DNA of 64,000 nucleotides from Porticoccus sp041581635. GTDB taxonomy: Bacteria; Pseudomonadota; Gammaproteobacteria; Pseudomonadales; Porticoccaceae. The position numbers were made by a program, and so were the translations under genes. Location: positions 26,425 to 90,424 of the forward strand of contig JBFICW010000004.1 of assembly GCA_041581635.1 (NCBI GenBank). Reading direction: 5' to 3'. Each line of letters opens with the position of its first letter. Within the stretch, counting starts at the first letter, position 1. The notes under the pieces are model-generated. The model saw only the letters and a list, made by a program, of their open reading frames with translations. It had not been told where the DNA came from and did no database searches. Positions 7,414-15,752 of the stretch are shown one piece after another.

Positions 7414-10400
7414 GTACTACCAGTAAGGGGCTTCTCGCGTGGTTTGTTAATAACCCCATAGCGGCCAATTTGCTGATGTTGATGATTTTGGTCGGTGGTT
7501 TTACCGGGCTGTCGGGCCTCGATAAAGAAATGTTTCCCAAAATCCCTAGAGACGTGGTGCAGGTGGTCGTGCCTTATCCAGGCGCAGGTCCGAAGGAGGT
7601 TGAAGAGCAGATCTGTGTCCGGATCGAAGAAGAGGTTCACGATCTGGACGGTATTGAAGAGCTTCGTTCCTTTGCCTATCAAGGTGCGGGGCGAATAGAG
7701 GTTGAAGTAGCTGACGGCTATGATACTCAAAAACTACTCAATGATGTTAAGACTCGAGTCGATGCAATTAATACCTTCCCCGTTAATTCCGAGCGGCCTC
7801 AGATTAAAGAAATTCTTGCCAGAACACAGATTCTTAGTATTGCGGTGGCGGGGCCTCTGAATGAGAGGGACCTAAAACGGCTGGCAGAAGATATTCGGGA
7901 TGAAGTGATAGAGCTGCCTGGCGTGACGTTGGCAGAGATTGGTGGAACTCGGCCTGAAGAGGTGTCTGTCGAGGTCTCTGAAGAAACCCTGCGACAGTAT
8001 CAGCTGCACTTTAATGATGTGGTGGAGGCGATTCGCCGCTCTTCAATTAACTTGCCCGCAGGGGAGGTGCGAGAAGAGGCCGGGGATATCGTTCTGCAAA
8101 CCCGCGGGCAGGCTTATAACCGGCAGGATTTTGAAGATATTGTCGTACTGAGAAACGCCGATGGTACGCAGGTCCACCTCGGTGAGATTGCCCATATTAA
8201 CGATGGGTTTGCCGAGCAGGACGTAGTGTCCAAGTTCAATGGCAAGCCAGCAGTATTTATAAACTTATTTAATACTCGCAACCCCGATGTGATAACGACG
8301 TCCACTTCCGTTAGGGAGTACATCGAGAAAAAAACACCGGTCCTACAAGAGGGCGTGGAGCTTGTAGTTTGGCGTGATCTTTCGGTTTATCTCAGTAGTC
8401 GAATAGAACTGTTGCTGCGAAATGCGCTGGGTGGACTCATTCTGGTGTTTGCGTTGTTGGTACTTTTTTTACGCCCAGCATTGGCGTTTTGGGTAGCAGC
8501 CGGAATCGGGATTTCTTATTTGGGTGCGCTATGGCTGATGCCTTATTTGGGCATCAGTATCAACGTGGTGTCGATGTTTGCCTTTTTACTGATTCTAGGC
8601 ATTGTGGTAGACGACGCTATTGTCGTGGGCGAAAGTATTCACTCTCATTACGAGCGAGGGTTAAACGGTTCTGACAGCGCGTCCATGGGTGCTATGTCCG
8701 TTTCAAAGCCGGTGACCTTTGCGGTGATTACCACCATGATTGTATTTGTGCCCATGCTGTTGTTGCCAGGAGATTCCACCAAGCTGATGGTGGTGATGCC
8801 AAAGGTGGCGATTATTGCCCTGGCATTTTCTCTGCTGGAATCTTTTTTGATACTGCCTGCACACCTACGCCATATGAAGCCAGAGAAAGAACCCCGCTGG
8901 TTAGTTGTGCGATGGGTTCACCATGCGAGGCAGCATACCTCCTCCGCTTTAAAGCATTTTGCAGAAAACCTGTATCGACCTTTTTTAGAGCGTGCCTTGC
9001 GACATAGCACTATTACTATAGCGACCTTTGTTGCGATATTGATTGTGGTTTTGGGGTTTTTCTTCACGGGCTGGTTGCGTGTGTCATTTTTCCCGGTAGT
9101 CGAGGGTGAATATTTGCGAGCTTCTGCTGAGCTGCAAGAAGGGACCGGTTTTAACCGATCGCTTGAGGTGATGGCGCAGTTAGAGGCGGCGGTTCAGGCC
9201 TTGAAAAAGGAGCCGTTGCTAATCAGTGAAGGCGGCCAGTCAGTATTGAAAAATCACTTTGCCGAAAGTAATGAAAATAACGTGTCAATTGTGCTTGAGT
9301 TGTCGAGCAATGAAAGTCGTTCCATATCTTCCCGGGATGTAGCAGAACTATGGCGCAAACACATCGGTTCTGTAGAAAATGTGGAAGAGTTCGATGTTGA
9401 ATATACGCTGATGGGTAAGCCTAAAGATATCAATTTGGTGCTGAAAGGGCGGGATATAAATGCGCTTCGAGAGGCCACCAGTGACATTGAATCTGCCTTA
9501 TTGAGTTACCCGGGTGTTTATAATGTTTCAGATTCCATGCGGTCGGCGCGTAAGGAAATAGAGATTAGCTTGACGGATCATGCCGACACGCTGGGTATTG
9601 GCCTCAGTGACATTGCCAATCAATTGCGCAATGCCTTTTATGGCGCTGAAGCTCAGCGTATTCCCCGTGAACGTGAAGATGTGAAGGTCATGGTGCGCTA
9701 TCCGGCAGAAGAACGAGCCACGGTGGCCTCTCTGGAAGAGATGAGAATTCGCACAGGCGATGGTCGTGAGCTGCCATTTGATGCGGTTGCCGATGCCGAG
9801 TTTGTTCCGGGTTACACCGAAATTAAACGCCGGGATCGAATGCGGATGGTAGAAATCAAAGGTGAGCTGGCAAGGGGATCGGTGTCGGCCAATGAGATTG
9901 TTTTTGCACTCAAAAAACAATATTGGCCTGAACTTGAAGCAAAATATCCAGGCATTTCATTACAGATTGATGGCGCCCAAAAAGATCAGACCGAATTTGA
10001 ATCTGGCTTCCTGCAAATGATGACGTTGGCACTGCTGGCGATCTATGCTCTCTTGGCCATTGAGTTTCGCTCCTATTGGCAGCCGGTCATTATTCTTAGC
10101 GCCGTGCCTTTTGGTATTGCGGGCGCGATTCTCGGTCACATGTTGCTTGGTAAAGAAATTAGCATGCCTTCGATGATGGGGGTATTGGCTGCGGCGGGGG
10201 TGGTCGTCAATGATAATCTGGTGTTGATCGATCGCATCAACCAATTGGTAAAAGAGGGTTGGCACCCCTATGAGGCCGTGATTCAGGGGGCGCGTGATCG
10301 CTTCCGCCCCATCGTATTAACGTCGCTCACCACCTTTTTTGGTCTGCTGCCCATTTTGTTTGAGAAAAGTGCCCAAGCTCAATTCTTGATACCCATGGTG

Positions 10401-10541
10401 ATTTCATTGGCTTTTGGGGTGTTGTTGGCTACCTTTGTGACCTTATTATTAGTGCCAGCTATCTATTTATCTGGAGAGCGGGTAAAGGAGATGGTGCGGC
10501 GCTGGCGGGCCGGCGCTGTTCCGCCAGAAGAGATTGTCTAG
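7410..10541 (+). CDS. RND family efflux pump permease
   Basis: A 1043-residue proton-driven RND transporter of the AcrB superfamily. Twelve membrane segments in two halves and two large periplasmic loops are recognisable. The fourth segment carries GIVVDDAIVVGESIHSHYE, with the two Asp residues of the proton relay; the second half has AAAGVVVNDNLVLIDRINQ. The N-terminus AWFVNNPIAANLLMLMILVGG resembles the broad multidrug/organic-acid subgroup rather than the metal-exporting CusA group. Translationally coupled to the adaptor. Substrate cannot be told. No local regulator gene is present. Confidence 0.92.
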   Translation: MSTTSKGLLAWFVNNPIAANLLMLMILVGGFTGLSGLDKEMFPKIPRDVVQVVVPYPGAGPKEVEEQICVRIEEEVHDLDGIEELRSFAYQGAGRIEVEVADGYDTQKLLNDVKTRVDAINTFPVNSERPQIKEILARTQILSIAVAGPLNERDLKRLAEDIRDEVIELPGVTLAEIGGTRPEEVSVEVSEETLRQYQLHFNDVVEAIRRSSINLPAGEVREEAGDIVLQTRGQAYNRQDFEDIVVLRNADGTQVHLGEIAHINDGFAEQDVVSKFNGKPAVFINLFNTRNPDVITTSTSVREYIEKKTPVLQEGVELVVWRDLSVYLSSRIELLLRNALGGLILVFALLVLFLRPALAFWVAAGIGISYLGALWLMPYLGISINVVSMFAFLLILGIVVDDAIVVGESIHSHYERGLNGSDSASMGAMSVSKPVTFAVITTMIVFVPMLLLPGDSTKLMVVMPKVAIIALAFSLLESFLILPAHLRHMKPEKEPRWLVVRWVHHARQHTSSALKHFAENLYRPFLERALRHSTITIATFVAILIVVLGFFFTGWLRVSFFPVVEGEYLRASAELQEGTGFNRSLEVMAQLEAAVQALKKEPLLISEGGQSVLKNHFAESNENNVSIVLELSSNESRSISSRDVAELWRKHIGSVENVEEFDVEYTLMGKPKDINLVLKGRDINALREATSDIESALLSYPGVYNVSDSMRSARKEIEISLTDHADTLGIGLSDIANQLRNAFYGAEAQRIPREREDVKVMVRYPAEERATVASLEEMRIRTGDGRELPFDAVADAEFVPGYTEIKRRDRMRMVEIKGELARGSVSANEIVFALKKQYWPELEAKYPGISLQIDGAQKDQTEFESGFLQMMTLALLAIYALLAIEFRSYWQPVIILSAVPFGIAGAILGHMLLGKEISMPSMMGVLAAAGVVVNDNLVLIDRINQLVKEGWHPYEAVIQGARDRFRPIVLTSLTTFFGLLPILFEKSAQAQFLIPMVISLAFGVLLATFVTLLLVPAIYLSGERVKEMVRRWRAGAVPPEEIV

Positions 10542-10612
10542 GAAGTCTTGAGCTCTGGATTTAAGTTCAAGAAATTATTTTAAATAAGCGTTAGAGCGTT
10601 GGTTGGAAAGCG

Positions 10613-11095
10613 ATGAACCCAATAATTACGGCAGCTGATTTAGCAATGATTATTCAGTTATCTGTGGCTCCTGTATTCTTGCTCGCAGGTGTAGCGGGTT
10701 TTCTAAACGTAATGTCTGGACGTTTGGGGCGGATTGTTGATCGGGCTCGGGTAGTTGAGGTGCGAGAGTCCAGGCTCAACGATCCTCAGCTGCGTGCGGT
10801 TGCTCATCGTGAGTTAGTGGTTTTGTGGCGGAGAGTCAATATTATCAACTGGTCAATTGGCTTCTGTACGGCCTCGGGCCTATTGGTGTGTACGCTTATT
10901 GTGAGTCTTTTTATCGGAGGTTTTTGGCGGTTAAATATTGGTAGCTGGATAGTTGGTTTTTTTGTTCTGGCGCTGCTGTTGTTAATCGTTTCATTGATGT
11001 ACTTTCTGAAAGAAGTACAGTTGGCAACACGGACGCTGCGGATTGGTAAAGAGCTACCCTTGGATGAGCTGACTTCGGTTTCCCATGATGATTGA
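10613..11095 (+). CDS. DUF2721 family membrane protein
   Basis: A 160-residue membrane protein. The start MNPIITAADLAMIIQLSVAPVF, the following GVAGFLNVMSGRLGRIVDRAR, and two further C-terminal hydrophobic segments separated by a short polar turn are typical of DUF2721. The family has no established function. It stands alone, 71 bases after the efflux gene and convergent with the acxR-like gene. Confidence 0.85.
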   Translation: MNPIITAADLAMIIQLSVAPVFLLAGVAGFLNVMSGRLGRIVDRARVVEVRESRLNDPQLRAVAHRELVVLWRRVNIINWSIGFCTASGLLVCTLIVSLFIGGFWRLNIGSWIVGFFVLALLLLIVSLMYFLKEVQLATRTLRIGKELPLDELTSVSHDD

Positions 11096-11145
11096 GCTAC
11101 CCCTGCGCGATGATTGGCATTAGGGGTGGTTTGGCGTAGGTAGAG

Positions 11146-13116
11146 TCAGGGGCGTTGAAGACCATATTTTTTAAGTTTGATATAAAGCGTGCTCTTGGCA
11201 ATATTCAGTTGCTTGGCAACTTTGGTCAAATTGCCACCTTGCTCTCTGATCGCTCGGCTAATCACTTCTTTTTCTGCAAGATCCAGAGGGTTTGAATTTT
11301 GTTCACCAGCTGTTTCCGCGTTGGCCATAAGAAAATCTTGAGGTAAGTCTTCTGGCCCAAGTTCTTCCTGATCGGAAAGGAAAAAGGCAGCCGTAATTAG
11401 GTTGCTCAGTTCGCGAATATTTCCTGGCCAAGAATGTTTTTCCAGCAGATCCAACAAGGCTGTTCCGAGCCGCTTTTCACCTATAGCATGTTGCGCTGCA
11501 AGATTGTCGAAAATATTTTTGGCCAGTATTGAAACGTCACCTTTGCGTTCCCGAAGAGGCGGGACTGTTAGTGTCATGGAAGAAATGCGGTAATAAAGGT
11601 CCATCCTAAAACGGCCCTCAGCTACTTCCTGGGTCAAATCTCTGTTAGTTGCTGCAATCAGTCGAAAATTGACTTTGCGGGGTAGCGTTTCACCCACGCG
11701 GCAAATTTCAGATTCCTGAAGCACCCTCAGGAACATGGGTTGCAGATCCAGTGGCATCTCACCAATTTCATCTAGAAACAGTGTTCCACCGCTGGCCGCT
11801 TCAATCTTTCCTGACATGCCGCCACGGCGTGCGCCAGTGAAAGCGCCTTCTACATGACCAAATAGTTCGCTGGCCAATAGATCGCGAGATAATCCTCCAC
11901 AGTTCAGGGCAACAAACTCCCCGCCGTGGCCAGCACCTTCCTCGTGCATGGCTCGAGCAAATAGTTCTTTACCGACGCCAGTTTCACCCTGTAGTAGCAC
12001 CGGAATTGGCGCCTTGGCCAAGCGCTTGGCTTGTTGAGCCGCCATCATATAGGGCGGACTTTGACCCACAAGGCGTGAGAAGCCAGTGGCCTCTGATTGT
12101 GATGGAGTACTGGTTGTAATCTTGTCTGAGCCTTTTTGGGGATTGCGGGATGGGAGGGGTATCACGGCCAGGTAGCCAATGGCTTCACCCTGATGCATCA
12201 CGGGTTCGATCCAGCGTTTGTCGATTTGGTCTAACACTGGTGCTGATTCGGCGTGATAGTTTCCTTCATCATTCAGCGTAAGTATGGGGTTGTAGGGCGT
12301 AAGATTGATTTTTATTCCCCTGGCGGCCAGTACTCTGTCGGCAAGCGGGTTGGCTCGCACGAGCTTTCCGTCCAAATCGAACAGCAGTACGCCATCATTG
12401 CAGGATGATGCAAAATTGTTGATGGTAACACCGAGAAGAGAATCTCTTTTGGCAAGCTTCATTTGGGCAAATTGCCCTTCAATTCTTCTGGCCCCGGATA
12501 TAGCGAGCGCAAGACAGTAATCGTGAAGGGTGTTTTCCAATCCGGATATATTCACTGCACCCAGTAGACGTTTTTCGAACGGATCCCGTATGACCGCCGC
12601 AGAGCAGGTCCAGCGACTGATATTTTCGCAGTAGTGTTCGAACGCGTGAACCTGGACGGGTGCGGCAATATTAAGTGCTGTACCAATGGCATTGGTGCCA
12701 GCGGCCTGTTCTGTCCAGTTAGCGCCAGGAGTCAGTCGATAGTTATTGGCTAGCTCAAGTGTTGCAGGGTCGCCTTCGTAGTCGAGAATGGTTCCGGTTG
12801 GCGAGACCAAATGCATAATTGTTCCCGATTCAGCCAGGAGCTCTTTTGCTTCGCGCATAATGATGTCAGAGGCTGAGAGCAGTTCCTCGTGTTCGTGCTG
12901 CAGGTCGTGAAGTTGATTGCGGTTTAGCTCAAGGCTTTGTTTGGCCAAGTGTGGGTCAACCTGTCCAGACATGCAGCGCTGCCAGGAATCCTTAATAACG
13001 GGGCGCACGGTATTGTCCGGCATATTGCCACTGGTCTGCAGCTTTTCTCGGGCAGAAGCAATCCGTGTCGGATGAGAGACAGCTGTAGAGCCCTTAAGGG
13101 AAGAATCGTTAGTCAT
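11146..13116 (-). CDS. acxR: Sigma-54-dependent activator, AcoR/AcxR type
   Basis: A 656-residue bacterial enhancer-binding protein. The N-terminal half holds a GAF-like sensor (around PGANWTEQAAGTNAIGTAL) and a PAS-like segment (SSCNDGVLLFDLDGKLVRAN). The AAA+ domain has Walker A GETGVGKE at about 377-384 and the sigma-54 contact motif GAFTGA at about 424-429. A Fis-type helix-turn-helix ends the protein (AKQLNIAKSTLYIKLKKYG). This is the architecture of AcoR and of the acetone-carboxylase activator AcxR. It is divergent from acxABC, whose promoter is sigma-54 type, so it very likely activates that operon in response to acetone or a related compound. ATG at 13116 preferred; a TTG at 13158 is possible. 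Confidence 0.9.
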   Translation of the reverse strand: MTNDSSLKGSTAVSHPTRIASAREKLQTSGNMPDNTVRPVIKDSWQRCMSGQVDPHLAKQSLELNRNQLHDLQHEHEELLSASDIIMREAKELLAESGTIMHLVSPTGTILDYEGDPATLELANNYRLTPGANWTEQAAGTNAIGTALNIAAPVQVHAFEHYCENISRWTCSAAVIRDPFEKRLLGAVNISGLENTLHDYCLALAISGARRIEGQFAQMKLAKRDSLLGVTINNFASSCNDGVLLFDLDGKLVRANPLADRVLAARGIKINLTPYNPILTLNDEGNYHAESAPVLDQIDKRWIEPVMHQGEAIGYLAVIPLPSRNPQKGSDKITTSTPSQSEATGFSRLVGQSPPYMMAAQQAKRLAKAPIPVLLQGETGVGKELFARAMHEEGAGHGGEFVALNCGGLSRDLLASELFGHVEGAFTGARRGGMSGKIEAASGGTLFLDEIGEMPLDLQPMFLRVLQESEICRVGETLPRKVNFRLIAATNRDLTQEVAEGRFRMDLYYRISSMTLTVPPLRERKGDVSILAKNIFDNLAAQHAIGEKRLGTALLDLLEKHSWPGNIRELSNLITAAFFLSDQEELGPEDLPQDFLMANAETAGEQNSNPLDLAEKEVISRAIREQGGNLTKVAKQLNIAKSTLYIKLKKYGLQRP

Positions 13117-13312
13117 GGCACAATCACGCAAATGGTTTTCAAAGTTAAAGCCTTGCAATTATAGATTAGAAGGGTAGGCCTTGTCCTTTATATAGGTAGA
13201 ATCATTTGTGTGGGTGATTTATGCCCTCTTATAGCGTGATTGCTTTCAATATAGGTTTAAGGTGCAAATATATTGGACAGCACTATTGCTGCATGCTTTA
13301 ATCAGTTCGATT

Positions 13313-13372
13313 AACGTTCGGCCGATGACTGATATTCAAACGTTTTAAGGGTCATTAACTGCGGCGTTAACG
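13313..13372. promoter_or_regulatory. Candidate activator binding sites upstream of acxA
   Basis: Three short palindromes built on AACG/CGTT lie in the acxR-acxA gap: AACGTT (13313-13318), AAACGTTT (13338-13345) and CGTTAACG (13365-13372). Their centres are 26 and 27 bases apart, about two and a half helix turns, and they sit roughly 75-130 bases upstream of the expected start of transcription, where enhancer-binding proteins usually bind. That AcxR binds here is inference. Confidence 0.35.
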
Positions 13373-13416
13373 AGTAGATTTTTATAACCCTATGAAATTA
13401 AATAAAATTTTATCAT

Positions 13417-13432
13417 TGGCACGACTGTTGCA
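13417..13432 (+). promoter_or_regulatory. Sigma-54 (-24/-12) promoter of acxABC
   Basis: TGGCACGACTGTTGCA fits the RpoN consensus TGGCACG-N4-TTGCW at every fixed base, with GG and GC at the proper spacing. It points toward acxA; transcription would begin near 13443, leaving a leader of about 100 bases. A sigma-54 activator gene lies divergently next to it. The leader ends in an AGAGGATATAAAC ribosome binding region before TTG/ATG codons at the acxA start. Confidence 0.85.
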
Positions 13433-13440
13433 ACAGTCGT
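13421..13440. repeat. Perfect 20-bp palindrome over the -12 element
   Basis: ACGACTGTTG-CAACAGTCGT is a perfect inverted repeat with no spacer. Its left half contains the TTG of the sigma-54 -12 element and its right half reaches to about -3. A protein binding here would block RNA polymerase, so this may be a repressor site added to the activator-controlled promoter. Confidence 0.7.
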
Positions 13441-13543
13441 ACCTGAGGGCACTCCCGCCTCCGGTCACACTGACTCTAACCTGTTGATGGGTTTTTGGTG
13501 GTAGGGAGTAGAAGTTAACAACTCATAATTAGAGGATATAAAC

Positions 13544-15688
13544 TTGAATGAATTAACTAATCCCGTCGAGGTCCTAGGGATCGATGCTGGCGGCACGATG
13601 ACCGACACATTCTTTGTGCGTAAAGATGGCACATTTGTTGTTGGTAAAGCGCAAAGTGATGCTGATGAAGCAACTGCTGTACTTGAGTCCAGTAGAGATG
13701 CGCTGGCTCACTGGGGTCGTGAAGTAAGTGACGTGTACCCAGAAATGGTTACCTGTGTATTCTCTGGTACTGCGATGCTTAACCGTGTTGTTGGTCGTAA
13801 AGGCCTTCGTACTGGTTTGATCGTAAGTAAAGGTTTTGAAGATTTCCACCGTATGGGTCGTGCGATTCAGTGCTACCTGGGTTATGCGTTTGAAGATCGT
13901 CTTCACCTTAACACTCACCGTTTTGATGAGCCTCTGGTTCACATTCACGATACTCGTGGTGTAACCGAGCGTATTGATGCGAAAGGTCAAGTTGTAATTC
14001 CTGTTCGTCTTCATGAAGCACGCGAAGCGGCTCGTGAGTTGATCGAGCAAGGCGTTAAAGCAATTGCAATCAGCCTGATCAGTTCTTACCTGAATGGCGA
14101 GCACGAACAAGCTGTTCGCGATGTGGTGAATGAAGTAGCTAAAGAAATGGGTGTTGATCTCCCAGTTTTTGCTTCTGTTGATTACTACCCAGTACGTAAA
14201 GAAAGTCACCGTACTAACACAACTATCCTTGAAGCGTATGCGGCAGAGCCTTCACGCGCAATTCTTGGTCAGTTGAGCGAGAAGATGAAAGCACAGGGTG
14301 CAACCTTCGACTTGCGTGTAATGGCTACTCACGGCGGTACTATTGGCTGGAAAGCGAAAGAGTTGGCTCGTTCACTGGTATCTGGTCCAATCGGTGGTGT
14401 AATCGGTGCTAAGTTCCTGGGTGAGCAACTCGGCTACGAAAACATCGCATGTTCCGACATTGGCGGTACTAGCTTCGATATGGCTTTGATCACTCAAGGC
14501 AACTACTCTATCCATAAAGATAGCGATATGGCCCGTTTGGTTCTGTCTTTGCCTATGGTGGCAATGGACAGTATTGGTGCTGGTGCTGGTAGTTTCGTAC
14601 GTATCGATCCTTACTCTCAGTCTCTGAAGTTGGGTCCTGATAGTGCTGGTTACCGTGTAGGTACTTGCTGGCCAGAAGGTGGTCTGGATACAGTTTCTGT
14701 AACTGACTGTCACATCATCCTTGGTTACCTGAACCCAGATAACTTCCTCGGTGGTATTCTGGATCTGGACGTGCCTCGTGCTCGTCAGTGCATCCAAGAC
14801 CAAATCGCTACGCCACTTGGCCTGTCTGTAGAAGATGCGGCTGCTGGTGTAATCGAACTGCTTGACCTTTCTTTGCGTCAGCACCTTCGTGCAATGATCA
14901 CTGGTAAAGGTTATAGCCCACGTGACTTCGTATGTTTCTCATATGGTGGTGGTGGTCCAGTTCACGCCTACGGTTACACTAAAGGCTTGGGCTTTAAAGA
15001 AACTATCGTTCCTGCTTGGGCTGCTGGTTTCTCTGCATTTGGTTGTGCTACTGCAGACTTCGAATATCGCTACGATAAGAGTGTTGATGTTGGTATTAAC
15101 GACGAATCAACTGAGCAAGATATCGAAGATGCTGTTCAGAAATTGCAGTCCGCTTGGGACGAACTGAAAGTTAAAGTTCTGGAAGAGTTTGCAATCAACG
15201 GTTTTGATGAATCAGCCGTTACTCTGACACCTGGCTACAGCATGCAATACATGGGTCAGCTGAATGACCTGGAAATGGATTCACCCCTGGCTTCACTTTC
15301 AGGTAAAGAAGATTGGCCTGCTCTGGTTCAAGCATTTGATGAAACTTATGCTCGTGTATACGCCGATGCGGCTCGTTCTCCTGAGCTGGGCTTTGGTATT
15401 ACTGGTGCGATTCTTCGTGGTTCGGTTGAAACTAGTAAGCCAAACATTCCTAAAGAGCCAAATGCTGGTCCTACTCCTCCAGAGGCTGCATCTCTGGGCA
15501 AGCGTAAGTTCTATGATAATCGCGTATGGGTTGAAGCCGATTTGTTCCAGATGGAAGCACTCCTTCCAGGTAACAACATCGTTGGTCCAGCCGTTATTGA
15601 ATCTGATGCGACTACCTATGTAGTTCCGACTGGTTTCTCAACCTTCCTGGATGAGCACCGTCTGTTCCACCTGGTTGAAGAAGACTAA
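13544..15688 (+). CDS. acxA: Acetone carboxylase beta subunit
   Basis: A 714-residue HyuA/ASKHA-fold subunit of acetone carboxylase, which turns acetone, bicarbonate and ATP into acetoacetate, AMP and two phosphates. The N-terminus has the nucleotide-binding VLGIDAGGTMTDTFFVRKDG, and a second phosphate-binding segment ACSDIGGTSFDMALI lies near residue 305. In the known enzyme the beta subunit binds the nucleotide and activates the substrates. Length matches the about 717 residues of Xanthobacter AcxA. The start at 13544 is TTG, 11 bases or so after AGAGGA. Codons are strongly biased to GGT, CGT, GCT and AAC forms, unlike the flanking genes. First gene of acxABC. Confidence 0.95.
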   Translation: MNELTNPVEVLGIDAGGTMTDTFFVRKDGTFVVGKAQSDADEATAVLESSRDALAHWGREVSDVYPEMVTCVFSGTAMLNRVVGRKGLRTGLIVSKGFEDFHRMGRAIQCYLGYAFEDRLHLNTHRFDEPLVHIHDTRGVTERIDAKGQVVIPVRLHEAREAARELIEQGVKAIAISLISSYLNGEHEQAVRDVVNEVAKEMGVDLPVFASVDYYPVRKESHRTNTTILEAYAAEPSRAILGQLSEKMKAQGATFDLRVMATHGGTIGWKAKELARSLVSGPIGGVIGAKFLGEQLGYENIACSDIGGTSFDMALITQGNYSIHKDSDMARLVLSLPMVAMDSIGAGAGSFVRIDPYSQSLKLGPDSAGYRVGTCWPEGGLDTVSVTDCHIILGYLNPDNFLGGILDLDVPRARQCIQDQIATPLGLSVEDAAAGVIELLDLSLRQHLRAMITGKGYSPRDFVCFSYGGGGPVHAYGYTKGLGFKETIVPAWAAGFSAFGCATADFEYRYDKSVDVGINDESTEQDIEDAVQKLQSAWDELKVKVLEEFAINGFDESAVTLTPGYSMQYMGQLNDLEMDSPLASLSGKEDWPALVQAFDETYARVYADAARSPELGFGITGAILRGSVETSKPNIPKEPNAGPTPPEAASLGKRKFYDNRVWVEADLFQMEALLPGNNIVGPAVIESDATTYVVPTGFSTFLDEHRLFHLVEED

Positions 15689-15752
15689 GGTCGCGGAATC
15701 TAAAAGATTGTTTACGTCAATAACATAGACGAAAAGATACAGAGGATAAAAA

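Noticed and set aside
9528..10265. Minus-strand open frames inside the RND pump gene
   Set aside because: His/Arg/Gln-rich translations typical of antisense frames, and the plus strand is clearly the pump.
11096..11145. Terminator between the convergent DUF2721 and acxR genes
   Set aside because: ACCCCT and AGGGGT can pair, but over a 17-base loop with only 6 bp and no T run; too weak to call.
13574..14209. Long open frames on the minus strand opposite acxA and acxB (also 14372-14884 and 16740-17336)
   Set aside because: They mirror the strong codon bias of the acx genes, are rich in Thr/Val/Asn with no domain pattern, and have no ribosome sites.
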